Shown: in pieces, positions 46,506 to 55,204 of the stretch | Layout: each line of letters opens with the position of its first letter | Numbering within the stretch: position 1 is the first letter of the stretch | Origin: CAVXJN01 sp963773585 | GTDB taxonomy: Bacteria; Pseudomonadota; Gammaproteobacteria; JASBUN01 | Direction: 5' to 3' | Assembly: GCA_963773585.1 (NCBI GenBank) | Contig: CAVZBR010000013.1 | Span: 1 to 64,000 of the forward strand | DNA: 64,000 nt | Translations under genes and position numbers: made by a program | Notes under the pieces: model-generated | What the model was told of the DNA's origin: nothing | The model's database searches: none | The model's input: the letters and a program-made list of their open reading frames with translations, nothing else

Positions 46506-47807
46506 CTAACGTTTGACGCGGTATTCCGCGGACCGCGCATGCGCCGTAAGCTGCTCGCCTCGCGCCAGCACCGAGGCGGTCGCCCCCAGCACCGAAGCAC
46601 CTTCCGCCGAGCACATGATCAAACTGCTGCGCTTTTGGAAATCGTAAACGCCCAGTGGCGACGAGAATCTGGCCGTGCGCGAGGTGGGCAGAACATGATT
46701 CGGCCCCGCGCAGTAATCGCCCACGGCCTCCGCCGTGTAGCGACCCATGAAGATCGCCCCTGCATGGCGAATCCGCGGCGCCAGCATCTCGGGCTCCGCC
46801 ACCGACAACTCCAGGTGTTCGGGCGCGATATAGTTGGCCACTTCCACCGCCTGGTCGAGTTCGGCGACCTCGACCATGGCACCGCGGGAATCGAGCGCAG
46901 CGGCGATAATGTCCGCGCGCTCCATTTCCGGCAACAGGCGCTCGATACTGGCCTGCACCGCATCGAGAAATCGGCCGTCGGGCGATACCAGGATCGATTG
47001 CGCGTCCTCGTCGTGTTCGGCCTGGGAGAACAGATCCATGGCGATCCAGTCCGGGTCGGTGGCGCCGTCGCAGACCACCAGGATTTCCGACGGACCGGCG
47101 ATCATGTCGATGCCAACGGCGCCGAACACCATGCTCTTCGCCGTCGCGACATAGATATTGCCAGGTCCGACGATCTTGTCGACCCGCGGTACGGTCTCGC
47201 TGCCGTAGGCCAAAGCCGCTACCGCCTGGGCGCCGCCGATCGCGAATACCCGATCGACGCCGGCAATGGCTGCCGCCGCCAGCACCAGATCGTTCAGCAC
47301 GCCGTCCGGTGCCGGCACCACCATGATCAACTCGCCAACGCCCGCGACTTTCGCCGGAATCGCGTTCATCAGTACCGAGGACGGATACGCCGCTTTGCCC
47401 CCAGGCACATACAGGCCAACCCGGTCCAGCGGCGTGACCTGTTGGCCGAGCACCGTGCCGTCGGCTTCGGTGTAACGCCACGACTGGAGCTTCTGATGTT
47501 CGTGATAGCTGCGCACACGGGCGGCTGCGGTTTCCAGGGCCTGCCGTTGCTCTTGCGGCAATTGATCCAACGCCTGCCGTACACGCTCGAGCGGAATCTC
47601 CAGCTCGGTCATGGACCGCGCGTCGCGGCGGTCGAAGCGGTTGGTGTATTGCAGCAAAGCCCGATCGCCGTTGCGCCGCACTTCGGCGATGATATCGCGC
47701 ACCGTTTGCGCAACCTGTTGGTCGGAAACGCTGTCCCATGCCAGCAACCGATCCAGTTGCGACCAGAAGTCGGCATCGCCGTAGCGCAAACGTCGAACAT
47801 TGTTCAT
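46506..47807 (-). CDS. hisD: Histidinol dehydrogenase
   Basis: Zinc enzyme for the last two steps of histidine synthesis (histidinol to histidine with two NAD+). 433 aa. Motifs are VGLYVPGGKAAYPSSVLMNA, AIGGAQAVAALAYGSETVPR, DKIVGPGNIYVATAKSMVFG, IDMIAGPSEILVVCDGATDP, LFSQAEHDEDAQSILVS and DYCAGPNHVLPTSRTARFSS. ATG 47807 lies within the hisG stop (ATGA), fixing the start. Confidence 0.97.
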   Translation of the reverse strand: MNNVRRLRYGDADFWSQLDRLLAWDSVSDQQVAQTVRDIIAEVRRNGDRALLQYTNRFDRRDARSMTELEIPLERVRQALDQLPQEQRQALETAAARVRSYHEHQKLQSWRYTEADGTVLGQQVTPLDRVGLYVPGGKAAYPSSVLMNAIPAKVAGVGELIMVVPAPDGVLNDLVLAAAAIAGVDRVFAIGGAQAVAALAYGSETVPRVDKIVGPGNIYVATAKSMVFGAVGIDMIAGPSEILVVCDGATDPDWIAMDLFSQAEHDEDAQSILVSPDGRFLDAVQASIERLLPEMERADIIAAALDSRGAMVEVAELDQAVEVANYIAPEHLELSVAEPEMLAPRIRHAGAIFMGRYTAEAVGDYCAGPNHVLPTSRTARFSSPLGVYDFQKRSSLIMCSAEGASVLGATASVLARGEQLTAHARSAEYRVKR

Positions 47808-48457
47808 GGCTTGCTCCGCGTGCTGTTGCGTTCCACAGCTTCGCTCATCAGGGCCATGAATTCCTTGATGCGAGCCGATTTCATTTTCATAGCGGCTTTG
47901 TTGATCACCAAGCGGGAACTGATATCGGCAATGTGATCCATGGCAACCAGGCCATTGGCTTTTAGCGTGCCACCGGTATCCACCAAATCCACGATCCGAT
48001 CCGCCAGTCCAACCAGCGGCGCGAGTTCCATGGAGCCATACAACTTGATGATCTCCACCTGCCGACCCTGGGCTGCAAAATAGCGGCGCGTGCAATTGAC
48101 GTACTTGGTGGCGATGCGCATCCGCCCGCGCGGGCGAGGCCCGTCGGCGAGCCCCGCGACCATCATCCGGCAGCGCGCGATTCGCAAATCCAACGGTTCG
48201 TACAAGCCCTCACCGCCATGCTCCATCAGCACATCCTTGCCCGCGACACCGATATCGGCGGCACCGTATTGCACATAGGTCGGCACATCCGCGGCGCGGA
48301 TGATTACCAGCTTCACATCCGCATCGTTGGTGTCGAGAATCAACTTCCGGCTGGTTTCGGGATCGTCGATGGGCTCGATGCCTGCGTGCGCCAACAATGG
48401 CAGCGTCTCGGTGAAGATCCGGCCTTTTGACAATGCAATGGTCAGTGGTTCACTCAT
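47804..48457 (-). CDS. hisG: ATP phosphoribosyltransferase, short form
   Basis: Catalyses the first step of histidine synthesis (ATP plus PRPP). 217 aa, which is the short HisG(S) type lacking the C-terminal allosteric histidine-binding domain of the 299-aa E. coli enzyme. Motifs are TIALSKGRIFTETLPLLAHA, YVQYGAADIGVAGKDVLMEH, RIATKYVNCTRRYFAAQG and VDLVDTGGTLKANGLVAMD. Short forms need the regulatory partner HisZ, not present in this window. It follows murA by 21 bases, so murA-hisG-hisD is probably one transcript. Confidence 0.96.
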   Translation of the reverse strand: MSEPLTIALSKGRIFTETLPLLAHAGIEPIDDPETSRKLILDTNDADVKLVIIRAADVPTYVQYGAADIGVAGKDVLMEHGGEGLYEPLDLRIARCRMMVAGLADGPRPRGRMRIATKYVNCTRRYFAAQGRQVEIIKLYGSMELAPLVGLADRIVDLVDTGGTLKANGLVAMDHIADISSRLVINKAAMKMKSARIKEFMALMSEAVERNSTRSKP

Positions 48458-48478
48458 GGACTTGCACTCGGTACGCCA

Positions 48479-49738
48479 TCAGGCGGGCACGCGTCGAATC
48501 TTGGCGCCCAGCTGCTGCAGCTTTTCCTCGATGTTCTCGTAACCGCGGTCGATGTGGTAAATGCGATCGACCACAGTCTCGCCTTCCGCCACCAGGCCGG
48601 CCAATACAAGACTCGCCGACGCCCGAAGGTCGGTCGCCATCACCGGGGCCGCGGTCAGACGTTGAACGCCCTTGCTGATGACCGTATTGCCTTCCAGGCG
48701 AATATCGGCGCCCATGCGCTGCATTTCCTGCACGTGCATGAAGCGGTTCTCAAATACCGTTTCGGTGATCATGCCCACGCCCTCGGCCACCGAGTTCAAG
48801 GCCGTGAACTGCGCCTGCATGTCGGTGGGGAACGCCGGATACGGCGCCGTGTGGATATCCACCGCCTGCGCCCGCCGCCCATTCATTTTCAGTTCGATCC
48901 AGTTATCTCCGCACTCCACCTCGGCACCGGCCGTCTGCAGCTTGCGCAGCACGGCGTCGAGCAGATCGGGGCGCGTCTCCTTGAGCTTGACATGCCCGCC
49001 TGTCATTGCGGCTGCGACCAGATAGGTACCGGTCTCGATGCGGTCGGGGAGCACGTCATAGCGCGTGCCTTCGAGCCGCTCGACGCCCTGCACCGTAATG
49101 GTGTCCGTGCCTGCGCCGCTGACTCTTGCGCCCATGGCGTTGAGGCATTCGGCCAAGTCCACTACTTCCGGCTCGCGGGCGGCATTTTCGATCATTGTCG
49201 TACCGTCGGCGAGGGCCGCCGCCATCATCAGATTCTCGGTCCCGGTAACCGTGACCAGGTCCATGACCAGCTGTGCGCCGCGCAAACGCTCGCACCGGGC
49301 GTTGATGTATCCGCCTTCCACAGTGATGTCCGCGCCCATCTTGCGCAGCCCGTCGATGTGCAGGTTCACCGGCCGGGAGCCGATCGCGCAACCGCCCGGC
49401 AAGGAAACGACCGCCTGGCCATAACGCGCCAGCAGCGGCCCCAACACCAGAATCGACGCGCGCATGGTCTTGACCAGTTCGTAGGGCGCGTAGAAGTCGC
49501 GGATCGGCCGTGGATCGGCTTCGATACGCATGCGCTCATCCACCGTGAGTTCGACGCCCATGCGGCCAAGCAACTCCATGGTGGTGGTGACATCGTGCAG
49601 ATGCGGCACATTGCCGATTACCATGGGGCCGTCGGCCAGCAGCGTCGCGGCGAGTATCGGCAACGTGGCATTCTTCGCCCCCGAAATCGCGATCTCGCCT
49701 TCGAGCGCGCCGCCGCCGGTGATGATCAGTTTGTCCAT
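48479..49738 (-). CDS. murA: UDP-N-acetylglucosamine 1-carboxyvinyltransferase
   Basis: First committed step of peptidoglycan precursor synthesis (enolpyruvyl transfer from PEP), the target of fosfomycin. 419 aa. The start is MDKLIITGGGALEGEIAISG, with AKNATLPILAATLL next, and the active-site cysteine is Cys117 in LPGGCAIGSRPVNLHIDGL, so fosfomycin sensitivity at the enzyme level is expected. RIETGTYLVAAAMTGGHVKL and FENRFMHVQEMQRMGADI are also conserved. It follows ibaG by 67 bases, as in E. coli. Confidence 0.97.
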   Translation of the reverse strand: MDKLIITGGGALEGEIAISGAKNATLPILAATLLADGPMVIGNVPHLHDVTTTMELLGRMGVELTVDERMRIEADPRPIRDFYAPYELVKTMRASILVLGPLLARYGQAVVSLPGGCAIGSRPVNLHIDGLRKMGADITVEGGYINARCERLRGAQLVMDLVTVTGTENLMMAAALADGTTMIENAAREPEVVDLAECLNAMGARVSGAGTDTITVQGVERLEGTRYDVLPDRIETGTYLVAAAMTGGHVKLKETRPDLLDAVLRKLQTAGAEVECGDNWIELKMNGRRAQAVDIHTAPYPAFPTDMQAQFTALNSVAEGVGMITETVFENRFMHVQEMQRMGADIRLEGNTVISKGVQRLTAAPVMATDLRASASLVLAGLVAEGETVVDRIYHIDRGYENIEEKLQQLGAKIRRVPA

Positions 49739-49805
49739 TGCATTCCGATCTCGGTCGCGGGAAACACGGCGCGCCGCGGCGAACCGGAATCTTGAAGGCC
49801 CGCGT

Positions 49806-50054
49806 CTATGACTGCTTCTCCTGCCACTCCTGCGGCGTGTAGGTGCGCAGCGCCAGCGCATGAATCTCGCCCGTCTGCATACGATCACCCAAAGCCGCGT
49901 ACACGAGCTGATGCTGCTTGACCATGTTCTTGCCTTCAAATTCGGGACTGGTCACTTCCGCTTCGAAGTGTTGGCCGTCGTCGCCGCGGACGATGACCGT
50001 GGCATCGGCAACGCCGGTCTCGATTAATTTCTTGATTTCGTCTCGATGAATCAT
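49806..50054 (-). CDS. ibaG: BolA-family protein IbaG
   Basis: Small BolA-like protein; the family partners with monothiol glutaredoxins in iron-sulfur handling and acid or envelope stress. 82 aa. The start is MIHRDEIKKLIETGVADATV, with the FEAEVTSPEFEGKNMVKQHQ core carrying the conserved His in helix 2 (KQHQLVYAALGD). Its place directly upstream of murA is the IbaG rather than the BolA location. Confidence 0.94.
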   Translation of the reverse strand: MIHRDEIKKLIETGVADATVIVRGDDGQHFEAEVTSPEFEGKNMVKQHQLVYAALGDRMQTGEIHALALRTYTPQEWQEKQS

Positions 50055-50758
50055 CGCACAACCTATTTGATTTGAAGCACCCGGCTCCGGCGAACCGATG
50101 GTTCAACAACGGCGTTCGTAGCGCCGAGCCGGAAGCAGCGAGTACACGAAGTCACTTCCGCCGGAAACCTCGGTCGACCGCCGGGCCGAGTGCGGAGACC
50201 AGATCGGAAACCCTTGGGAACCGGTAGCGAAAGCGGTCAATCATATAGAAAAACAGGACGGAACGGGAGACGTGCTGCCAAATCCCCGACAGCGAACCCG
50301 TGGCATGAAAGCCACTGGGCAGAATCGACAGCGAGTAGCATCGCGGCATTTCGAAACCGGCCGGCGTTCCCGCGGCGGCGGGCGTCGACAGCCGCCGACC
50401 GTTGCCGTCGCAAGGTCCAGGCAATCGTCGTCTGCAGGGTGCTCGGGCCGAGGGTATGCGCTCGCACTTCGATCCGAATGTCGTTCGATCGCGCCCCGCC
50501 GAAATAGCCCGCCGGTCGATGCAGTATTCCCCGCACCTTGAACGATTGCGTAGGCGGTGCTGTGACGGTGCGAATTGCCGTCGATTGCCGCTCGGGCCGG
50601 GACGGCGCTGCTATCGATCAGATTCGAGTGGCGGGCGCCGTTGGCGCCCAGCAGCGCGCAGTTCCCGCCGGGCCCAAGCTGAAACCTGACCCGGTCCGGA
50701 GACCCGGGCTCGCGGAAGTGCTTGCGCACGTCGGGGAATCGACCGCTGCCTGACTGAA
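50055..50758. other. Gene-poor 0.7-kb stretch between mlaB and ibaG
   Basis: All reading frames here are short or have a composition unlike the neighbouring genes. The longest minus-strand frame from inside mlaB (50241-50885) and a 99-codon frame at 50237-50536 show no recognisable motif. In E. coli mlaB and ibaG are adjacent, so this is extra DNA. It may hold the promoter of ibaG-murA-hisGD close to 50055, a small RNA, or remnants of a lost gene. I see no transfer RNA, transposon end or strong terminator in it. Confidence 0.6.
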
Positions 50759-51067
50759 TTACCCCCGCGCGAGGGCGAGCGGCAGCACTTGATCGAGACT
50801 GCTGACCCGGGCGATGGCCAGCATCTGCCCGGGAACGTTGAGGTAGCGGATTTCGACTGCACGCCGGCGGGCTTCGCGAGCCCATTCCACCAGCAACGCC
50901 ACGCCGGCGCTGTCGGCGCGGCCCACATCGCGCAAGTCAATGTCGACCTTGGATTGCTCAGAAAACAATGTCGCCGAACGTTCCGATAATCCCGGCACAG
51001 TCTGGAAGCTCAGGTCGCCGGAAAGCCGCCAGTGTCCGGGTGATTGCTCCTCCAGCTGGACGGTCAC
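50759..51067 (-). CDS. mlaB: MlaB STAS-domain subunit of the MlaFEDB transporter
   Basis: Cytoplasmic STAS protein that binds the ATPase MlaF and is needed for its activity in phospholipid transport. 102 aa. The STAS core is HWRLSGDLSFQTVPGLSERS and DIDLRDVGRADSAGVALLVE, with Ser53 in the DSAG loop at the usual regulatory position. ATG 51067 overlaps the mlaC stop as ATGA. Last gene of the mla operon here. Confidence 0.9.
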   Translation of the reverse strand: MTVQLEEQSPGHWRLSGDLSFQTVPGLSERSATLFSEQSKVDIDLRDVGRADSAGVALLVEWAREARRRAVEIRYLNVPGQMLAIARVSSLDQVLPLALARG

Positions 51068-51672
51068 GCGCCCTCCTGGTTGCGGGTGGCGAGATTCTTG
51101 ATGGTCGTGTCGAGGCCTTTCTGGCGGATTTCATTACCGAACGAAGTACGGTAATTGAGCACCAGATTCAAACCATCGATGGTCATGCCCACGACCTTCC
51201 ACTCATTGTTTTCGTACTTGAGGTCATATTCCACGGGAACCGGAAACCCGCTCTTTTGCTGAATCTCGGTGCGCACCGTCACTTCGTCGTCGCGGCTGCC
51301 GGGACGTAGTGGCAGGAATTTCACGTCCTGACCGTTATATTGCGCTAGGGAACTGGCATAGGTGCGCACCAGCAGGTTTCGGAACTCCTCGGTGAACTGT
51401 TTCTGCTGCTCGGGCGAAGCGCGATTCCAGTATTTGCCGAGCACCGACCGGGCCATGGATTCGAAATCGAAATGCGGCAATACGATAGCGCTGAACAAAT
51501 CGTAAATTTTTTCGGGATGCTGCTGTATGGTCTGTTCGTTTTTGCGCAACGCCGTCAGCATCTGCTCGGTGGTCTGCTTGACCAGATCGGCCGCATCCTT
51601 GCCGACGGGCCGCGCCCAGGCCGGGGCGGCGGCAAACAGTAGAACCAGCGTCCAAATTGCAATTCGTTTCAT
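51064..51672 (-). CDS. mlaC: Periplasmic phospholipid-binding protein MlaC
   Basis: Soluble lipid carrier between the outer-membrane MlaA complex and inner-membrane MlaFEDB. 202 aa with signal peptide MKRIAIWTLVLLFAAAPAWA. Family-like sequence is LPHFDFESMARSVLGKYWNR, FTEEFRNLLVRTYASSLAQY and a C-terminal beta region (YDLKYENNEWKVVGMTIDGL, then NLVLNYRTSFGNEI). ATG 51672 shares a base with the preceding TAA (TAATG), so it is translationally coupled to the TolC-like gene. Confidence 0.94.
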   Translation of the reverse strand: MKRIAIWTLVLLFAAAPAWARPVGKDAADLVKQTTEQMLTALRKNEQTIQQHPEKIYDLFSAIVLPHFDFESMARSVLGKYWNRASPEQQKQFTEEFRNLLVRTYASSLAQYNGQDVKFLPLRPGSRDDEVTVRTEIQQKSGFPVPVEYDLKYENNEWKVVGMTIDGLNLVLNYRTSFGNEIRQKGLDTTIKNLATRNQEGA

Positions 51673-53033
51673 TACTCTCCTCCGGCAAGCACTTTCAAGT
51701 GCGCCACCTCATTGTTGTAGTCATTGACTGTAGTCAAGTAGTCGCTTTGGATCAGCACATAGCCCTGGAACGCCTCCAGCACCTTCGATGCTTCCTCCAG
51801 ACCGCCTTCGAAATCGGCGTAGCGGCTGATCATCCAGCGCCGCCCGGCACGGCTGCCGTCATCCAGCTTCTGAACGGCCTCCTGCAGTCCCTTTACCTTG
51901 TAATAGGACTCTGCCACTTCGAACGGAATGCCTTCGCGCGCGAACGAAGCTTTGGAAACCAGCGCTTCGAGTTCGGCCTGCGCCTTGGCGACTTGCGCGG
52001 GCTGGGAGCCGGCCGACCATTCCCATTTGATGCCCACTACCGGCGTCACCCCGACATGATTGAACGGATCGACGATATACGGGTTGTCCAGCCGGTCGCG
52101 CTCCGGCGAATAGGACATGGAACCCACCACGCCTGCGTACAGATTGGGCAGGGCATCGGCCTTTTTGGCTGCGACCAGGGCGCGGCGCGCGCGCAATCCC
52201 GCTTCCACCTGTTCCATTTCCGGACGCTTTTCGATCGCCTGTTGCTGCAACTCCTGCAGCGAGGCGGTCGGCGGGTCCACCGGCCGGATATGATCGTCCG
52301 CCAGTTGCAGCTCTTCGTCCGGGCTCATACCGGTCAGCAACTTCAGACCGTCCCGGGCGACGTTCTCCACCGCCTGGGCCTGTGCCAGATAACGACCCAC
52401 CAGCGCCGCGCCGGTGCGCAAACCATAGAGGTCGGATTGTTTCACCTTGCCGCTTTGGTCGTCCAACCAGCGCTGCACCGTGTTTTCCGCGCTGCTCACC
52501 CGCTTTTGCACGTCTTCGAGCAAATAGCGCGTATCGCGGGCAGCGAGATAGCCGTAGTAGGCTTTCACCACCTGTAACCGGACTTCATTGCGCTTCAGGC
52601 GCACGTCGCCGCGTTTGACATCCACGTTGCCTTGGGCGGCAGCGCTGTAGTGTTCGATTTTGCCGAAGGTGTACAAGGGCTTGATGATTCGGAACTCCAG
52701 GTGAGTCCAGAGCGAAACACCATCCTTGAGTTCACCCCCGTCGCTGCGCGGCGTGCAGGGTGTGGCGTTACAACTGAGGGCACCGCCCCGGTAGAAGCCA
52801 CCGTCGATGCCTTCGGTCAGGCCGACGAACGTATTGACGTCGTAGCGCAGCCCGTCACTACCCAACGCTTCCTGCAGCATGGCCCGCGCGGCATCGACCA
52901 GATGACGCGTCTCCGCCACCCGCGGATCCCGCTCCAAAGCCCGCTCCACAGCCTGGTCCAAGGTCATGGTCTGTGCAGCTGCCGCGCCGGTGCAGGCGCC
53001 GAACAGCATGCCGATCCAGAGCAAGCGTTTCAT
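51672..53033 (-). CDS. TolC-family outer-membrane efflux-type protein inside the mla operon
   Basis: Predicted trimeric outer-membrane channel of the TolC/OEP family, 453 aa. The signal peptide ends near GACTGAAAAQ; then TMTLDQAVERALERDPRVAE, a classic OEP repeat start. Long heptad-rich helices follow (NEVRLQVVKAYYGYLAARDT; RDGLKLLTGMSPDEEL; EKRPEMEQVEAGLRARRALV; QPAQVAKAQAELEALVSKAS). No efflux-pump subunits are nearby. It is coupled to mlaD upstream (ATGA) and mlaC downstream (TAATG), so it is part of the mla transcript. Lipid export, or a role joining MlaD to the outer membrane, is a hypothesis only. Confidence 0.88.
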   Translation of the reverse strand: MKRLLWIGMLFGACTGAAAAQTMTLDQAVERALERDPRVAETRHLVDAARAMLQEALGSDGLRYDVNTFVGLTEGIDGGFYRGGALSCNATPCTPRSDGGELKDGVSLWTHLEFRIIKPLYTFGKIEHYSAAAQGNVDVKRGDVRLKRNEVRLQVVKAYYGYLAARDTRYLLEDVQKRVSSAENTVQRWLDDQSGKVKQSDLYGLRTGAALVGRYLAQAQAVENVARDGLKLLTGMSPDEELQLADDHIRPVDPPTASLQELQQQAIEKRPEMEQVEAGLRARRALVAAKKADALPNLYAGVVGSMSYSPERDRLDNPYIVDPFNHVGVTPVVGIKWEWSAGSQPAQVAKAQAELEALVSKASFAREGIPFEVAESYYKVKGLQEAVQKLDDGSRAGRRWMISRYADFEGGLEEASKVLEAFQGYVLIQSDYLTTVNDYNNEVAHLKVLAGGE

Positions 53034-53500
53034 TTGCCACCCCCTTCCGATGCCTTGCTGAACAGGAACTGGCCGATCAATTGTTCCAGCACCAGGGCGG
53101 ACTGGGTGTGGCGGATCTTGTCGCCCTCGGCCAGAAATTCCTGGGCACTGCCGGGCTCCAGTCCGATGTATTGCTCGCCCAGCAAGCCGGCAGTATAGAT
53201 GCTCGCGGACGTATCCTGGGGCAAGCGGCTGTGCTCGCTCTGCAGCACCATGTTCACCACCGCCTCGTAGGTCTTATCGTCATATCCGATTCCGGTCACA
53301 TGGCCAATACGCACGCCGCCAACCCGAACCGGCGCCCGGACCTTCAAACCGCCGATATTGTCGAATCGCGCCACGACGTGGTAACCCTTCTCTTCGCCGA
53401 ATGCCGACAGATTGCTCACCTTCATTGCCAGCATGAACAGTGCCGCGATCCCGGCCGCGACAAAAATTCCCACGGTGATTTCCACAACCTTGCTATTCAT
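53030..53500 (-). CDS. mlaD: MCE-domain lipid transport protein MlaD
   Basis: Inner-membrane-anchored MCE protein that forms the hexameric lipid channel of MlaFEDB. 156 aa. The start MNSKVVEITVGIFVAAGIAA begins the single membrane helix, followed by the MCE core VVARFDNIGGLKVRAPVRVG, then GVRIGHVTGIGYDDKTYEAV and TAGLLGEQYIGLEPGSAQEF. ATG 53500 is 25 bases after the mlaE stop. Confidence 0.96.
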   Translation of the reverse strand: MNSKVVEITVGIFVAAGIAALFMLAMKVSNLSAFGEEKGYHVVARFDNIGGLKVRAPVRVGGVRIGHVTGIGYDDKTYEAVVNMVLQSEHSRLPQDTSASIYTAGLLGEQYIGLEPGSAQEFLAEGDKIRHTQSALVLEQLIGQFLFSKASEGGGK

Positions 53501-53525
53501 CGCCTACGCCCTTGGTCTAACAATG

Positions 53526-54311
53526 CTAGTTGGTAAACATCAGTGCGGTGAGCACGAAATCCAGACCGAGCACCGCGAATGCAGTATGCACGACGGTGCG
53601 GGTGGTGGCGCGACTGACGCCCTCGGTGGTGGGGGTCGCTTCATACCCTTCGTACACCGCAATCCAGGTGGCAACGATACCGAACATCACGCTCTTGATC
53701 AGGCCATTGTATACATCGTTGTGCAGATCCACCTTATCCTGCATCTGCGACCAAAAAGCGCCTGCGTCCACACCCAACAAACCGACACCGACGAAATAGG
53801 CGCCGAGTATACCGACGGCGCTGAAGATCGCGGCGAGTAACGGCACCGAAAACACGCCGGCCAAAAAACGCGGCGCCACCACCCGGCGCAAGGGATCGAC
53901 CGCCATCATCTCCATGACCGAGAGTTGATCGGTTGCCTTCATCAGCCCGATCTCGGCGGTCAGCGCCGATCCCGCCCGGCCCGAATACAACAGTGCTGTC
54001 AGCACCGGGCCCAATTCACGCACCAAAGACAATGCGACTACCGGGCCCAGGGATTCTTCGGCGCCGAAATCCACCAAGGTGGTATACATCTGCAAACCCA
54101 GGACCATGCCCACCGTGAGGCCCGAGATCACGATGATGGCCAGAGACAGGACGCCCACTGAGTACACCTGCTGCACCAGATCGCGGGGCCGGGTGACCAC
54201 TGCGGGCATACCGCCGAGCACCTGGAACAGGAACAGCTGAGCGCGTCCCAGATGGCCGAAAAATGCGATGGCTACCCGCCCAAGCTGCTGCACCGAATCG
54301 GCAATGCTCAC
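53526..54311 (-). CDS. mlaE: MlaE permease of the lipid-transport ABC complex
   Basis: Inner-membrane permease subunit of MlaFEDB. 261 aa with about six helices. Conserved sequence is QQVYSVGVLSLAIIVISGLT, LGPVVALSLVRELGPVLTAL, LYSGRAGSALTAEIGLMKAT, VDPLRRVVAPRFLAGVFSVP and GIVATWIAVYEGYEATPTTE. The GTG start at 54311 overlaps the mlaF stop (GTGA); a longer in-frame ATG at 54407 would overlap mlaF extensively and is rejected. Confidence 0.96.
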   Translation of the reverse strand: MSIADSVQQLGRVAIAFFGHLGRAQLFLFQVLGGMPAVVTRPRDLVQQVYSVGVLSLAIIVISGLTVGMVLGLQMYTTLVDFGAEESLGPVVALSLVRELGPVLTALLYSGRAGSALTAEIGLMKATDQLSVMEMMAVDPLRRVVAPRFLAGVFSVPLLAAIFSAVGILGAYFVGVGLLGVDAGAFWSQMQDKVDLHNDVYNGLIKSVMFGIVATWIAVYEGYEATPTTEGVSRATTRTVVHTAFAVLGLDFVLTALMFTN

Positions 54312-55138
54312 GGTTCGACCCCGAGAAAATCGATTTTGTAGTCCGGCGCCGGGTAGTCGAACGGCACCGGGCCGTCGGGCATGCCGTTGAGAAACTGCTG
54401 CACCCATTCGGATTCCGAATGACCCAGCGCTTCCGGGGTGCCATGGCCGATCACTTTGCCGCCCGAGATCATGTAAAGCTGGTCGGAGATCGCCGACACC
54501 TCGGCCACGTCGTGGGAGACGATGATACTGGTCAAGCCCAAAGAATCGTTCAGCAACCGGATCAGCTGCATGATCACACCCACGGTAATGGGGTCCTGCC
54601 CGGTGAACGGCTCATCGTACATAATCATCATCGGATCCAGGGCGATAGCGCGCGCCAAGGCGACGCGCCGGGCCATGCCGCCGGAAAGCTGCGCCGGCAT
54701 CAGCTCCCGCGCGCCCCGCAACCCCACCGCTTCGAGTTTCATCAGTACCAGGTGACGGATCAGCGATTCGGACAAAGCCGTGTGCTCGCGCAACGGAAAG
54801 GCAACGTTGTCATAGACACTGAGATGGGTAAACAGCGCACCGCTCTGAAACAGCATGCCGATGCGCTTGCGCAGCTCGTACAGCTCTCTACGGCCAACCT
54901 TATGCACATTCAACCCATCGACGTGGATCGATCCGGACTCCGGCCGCCATTGGCCGCCGATCAAGCGCAACAGGGTCGTCTTTCCGGTACCGCTCGGCCC
55001 CATGATGGTGGTGATTTTGCCGCGGGGAATATCGATATCAACGCCATCAATGATGCGGCGCCGGCCGAACCCGAAACGCACATCGCGGATGCGGACCAGA
55101 ATCTCATCGTCCGCTGCTTCGTTATGACTGACTGTCAT
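54308..55138 (-). CDS. mlaF: MlaF ATPase of the lipid-transport ABC complex
   Basis: Cytoplasmic ABC ATPase driving MlaFEDB. 276 aa. Walker A GPSGTGKTTLLRLIGGQW, Q-loop region MLFQSGALFTHLSVYDNVAF, signature LSGGMARRVALARAIALDP, Walker B MIMYDEPFTGQDPITVGVIM and the switch His in IIVSHDVAEV. It is the first gene of mlaFED-tolC-like-mlaCB; only 66 bases separate it from the upstream DUF72-like gene. Confidence 0.97.
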   Translation of the reverse strand: MTVSHNEAADDEILVRIRDVRFGFGRRRIIDGVDIDIPRGKITTIMGPSGTGKTTLLRLIGGQWRPESGSIHVDGLNVHKVGRRELYELRKRIGMLFQSGALFTHLSVYDNVAFPLREHTALSESLIRHLVLMKLEAVGLRGARELMPAQLSGGMARRVALARAIALDPMMIMYDEPFTGQDPITVGVIMQLIRLLNDSLGLTSIIVSHDVAEVSAISDQLYMISGGKVIGHGTPEALGHSESEWVQQFLNGMPDGPVPFDYPAPDYKIDFLGVEP

Positions 55139-55204
55139 TGAGGATCACATTGCCCGACATTGCGGGCGCATTATACGGTTTCCGGAGGCGTTTGCGCGAC
55201 TGGC

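Noticed and set aside
50241..50885. A 214-codon minus-strand frame starting inside mlaB
   Set aside because: Its N-terminal third reads mlaB in the wrong frame and the remainder is a mixed, motif-free sequence; not supported as a gene.
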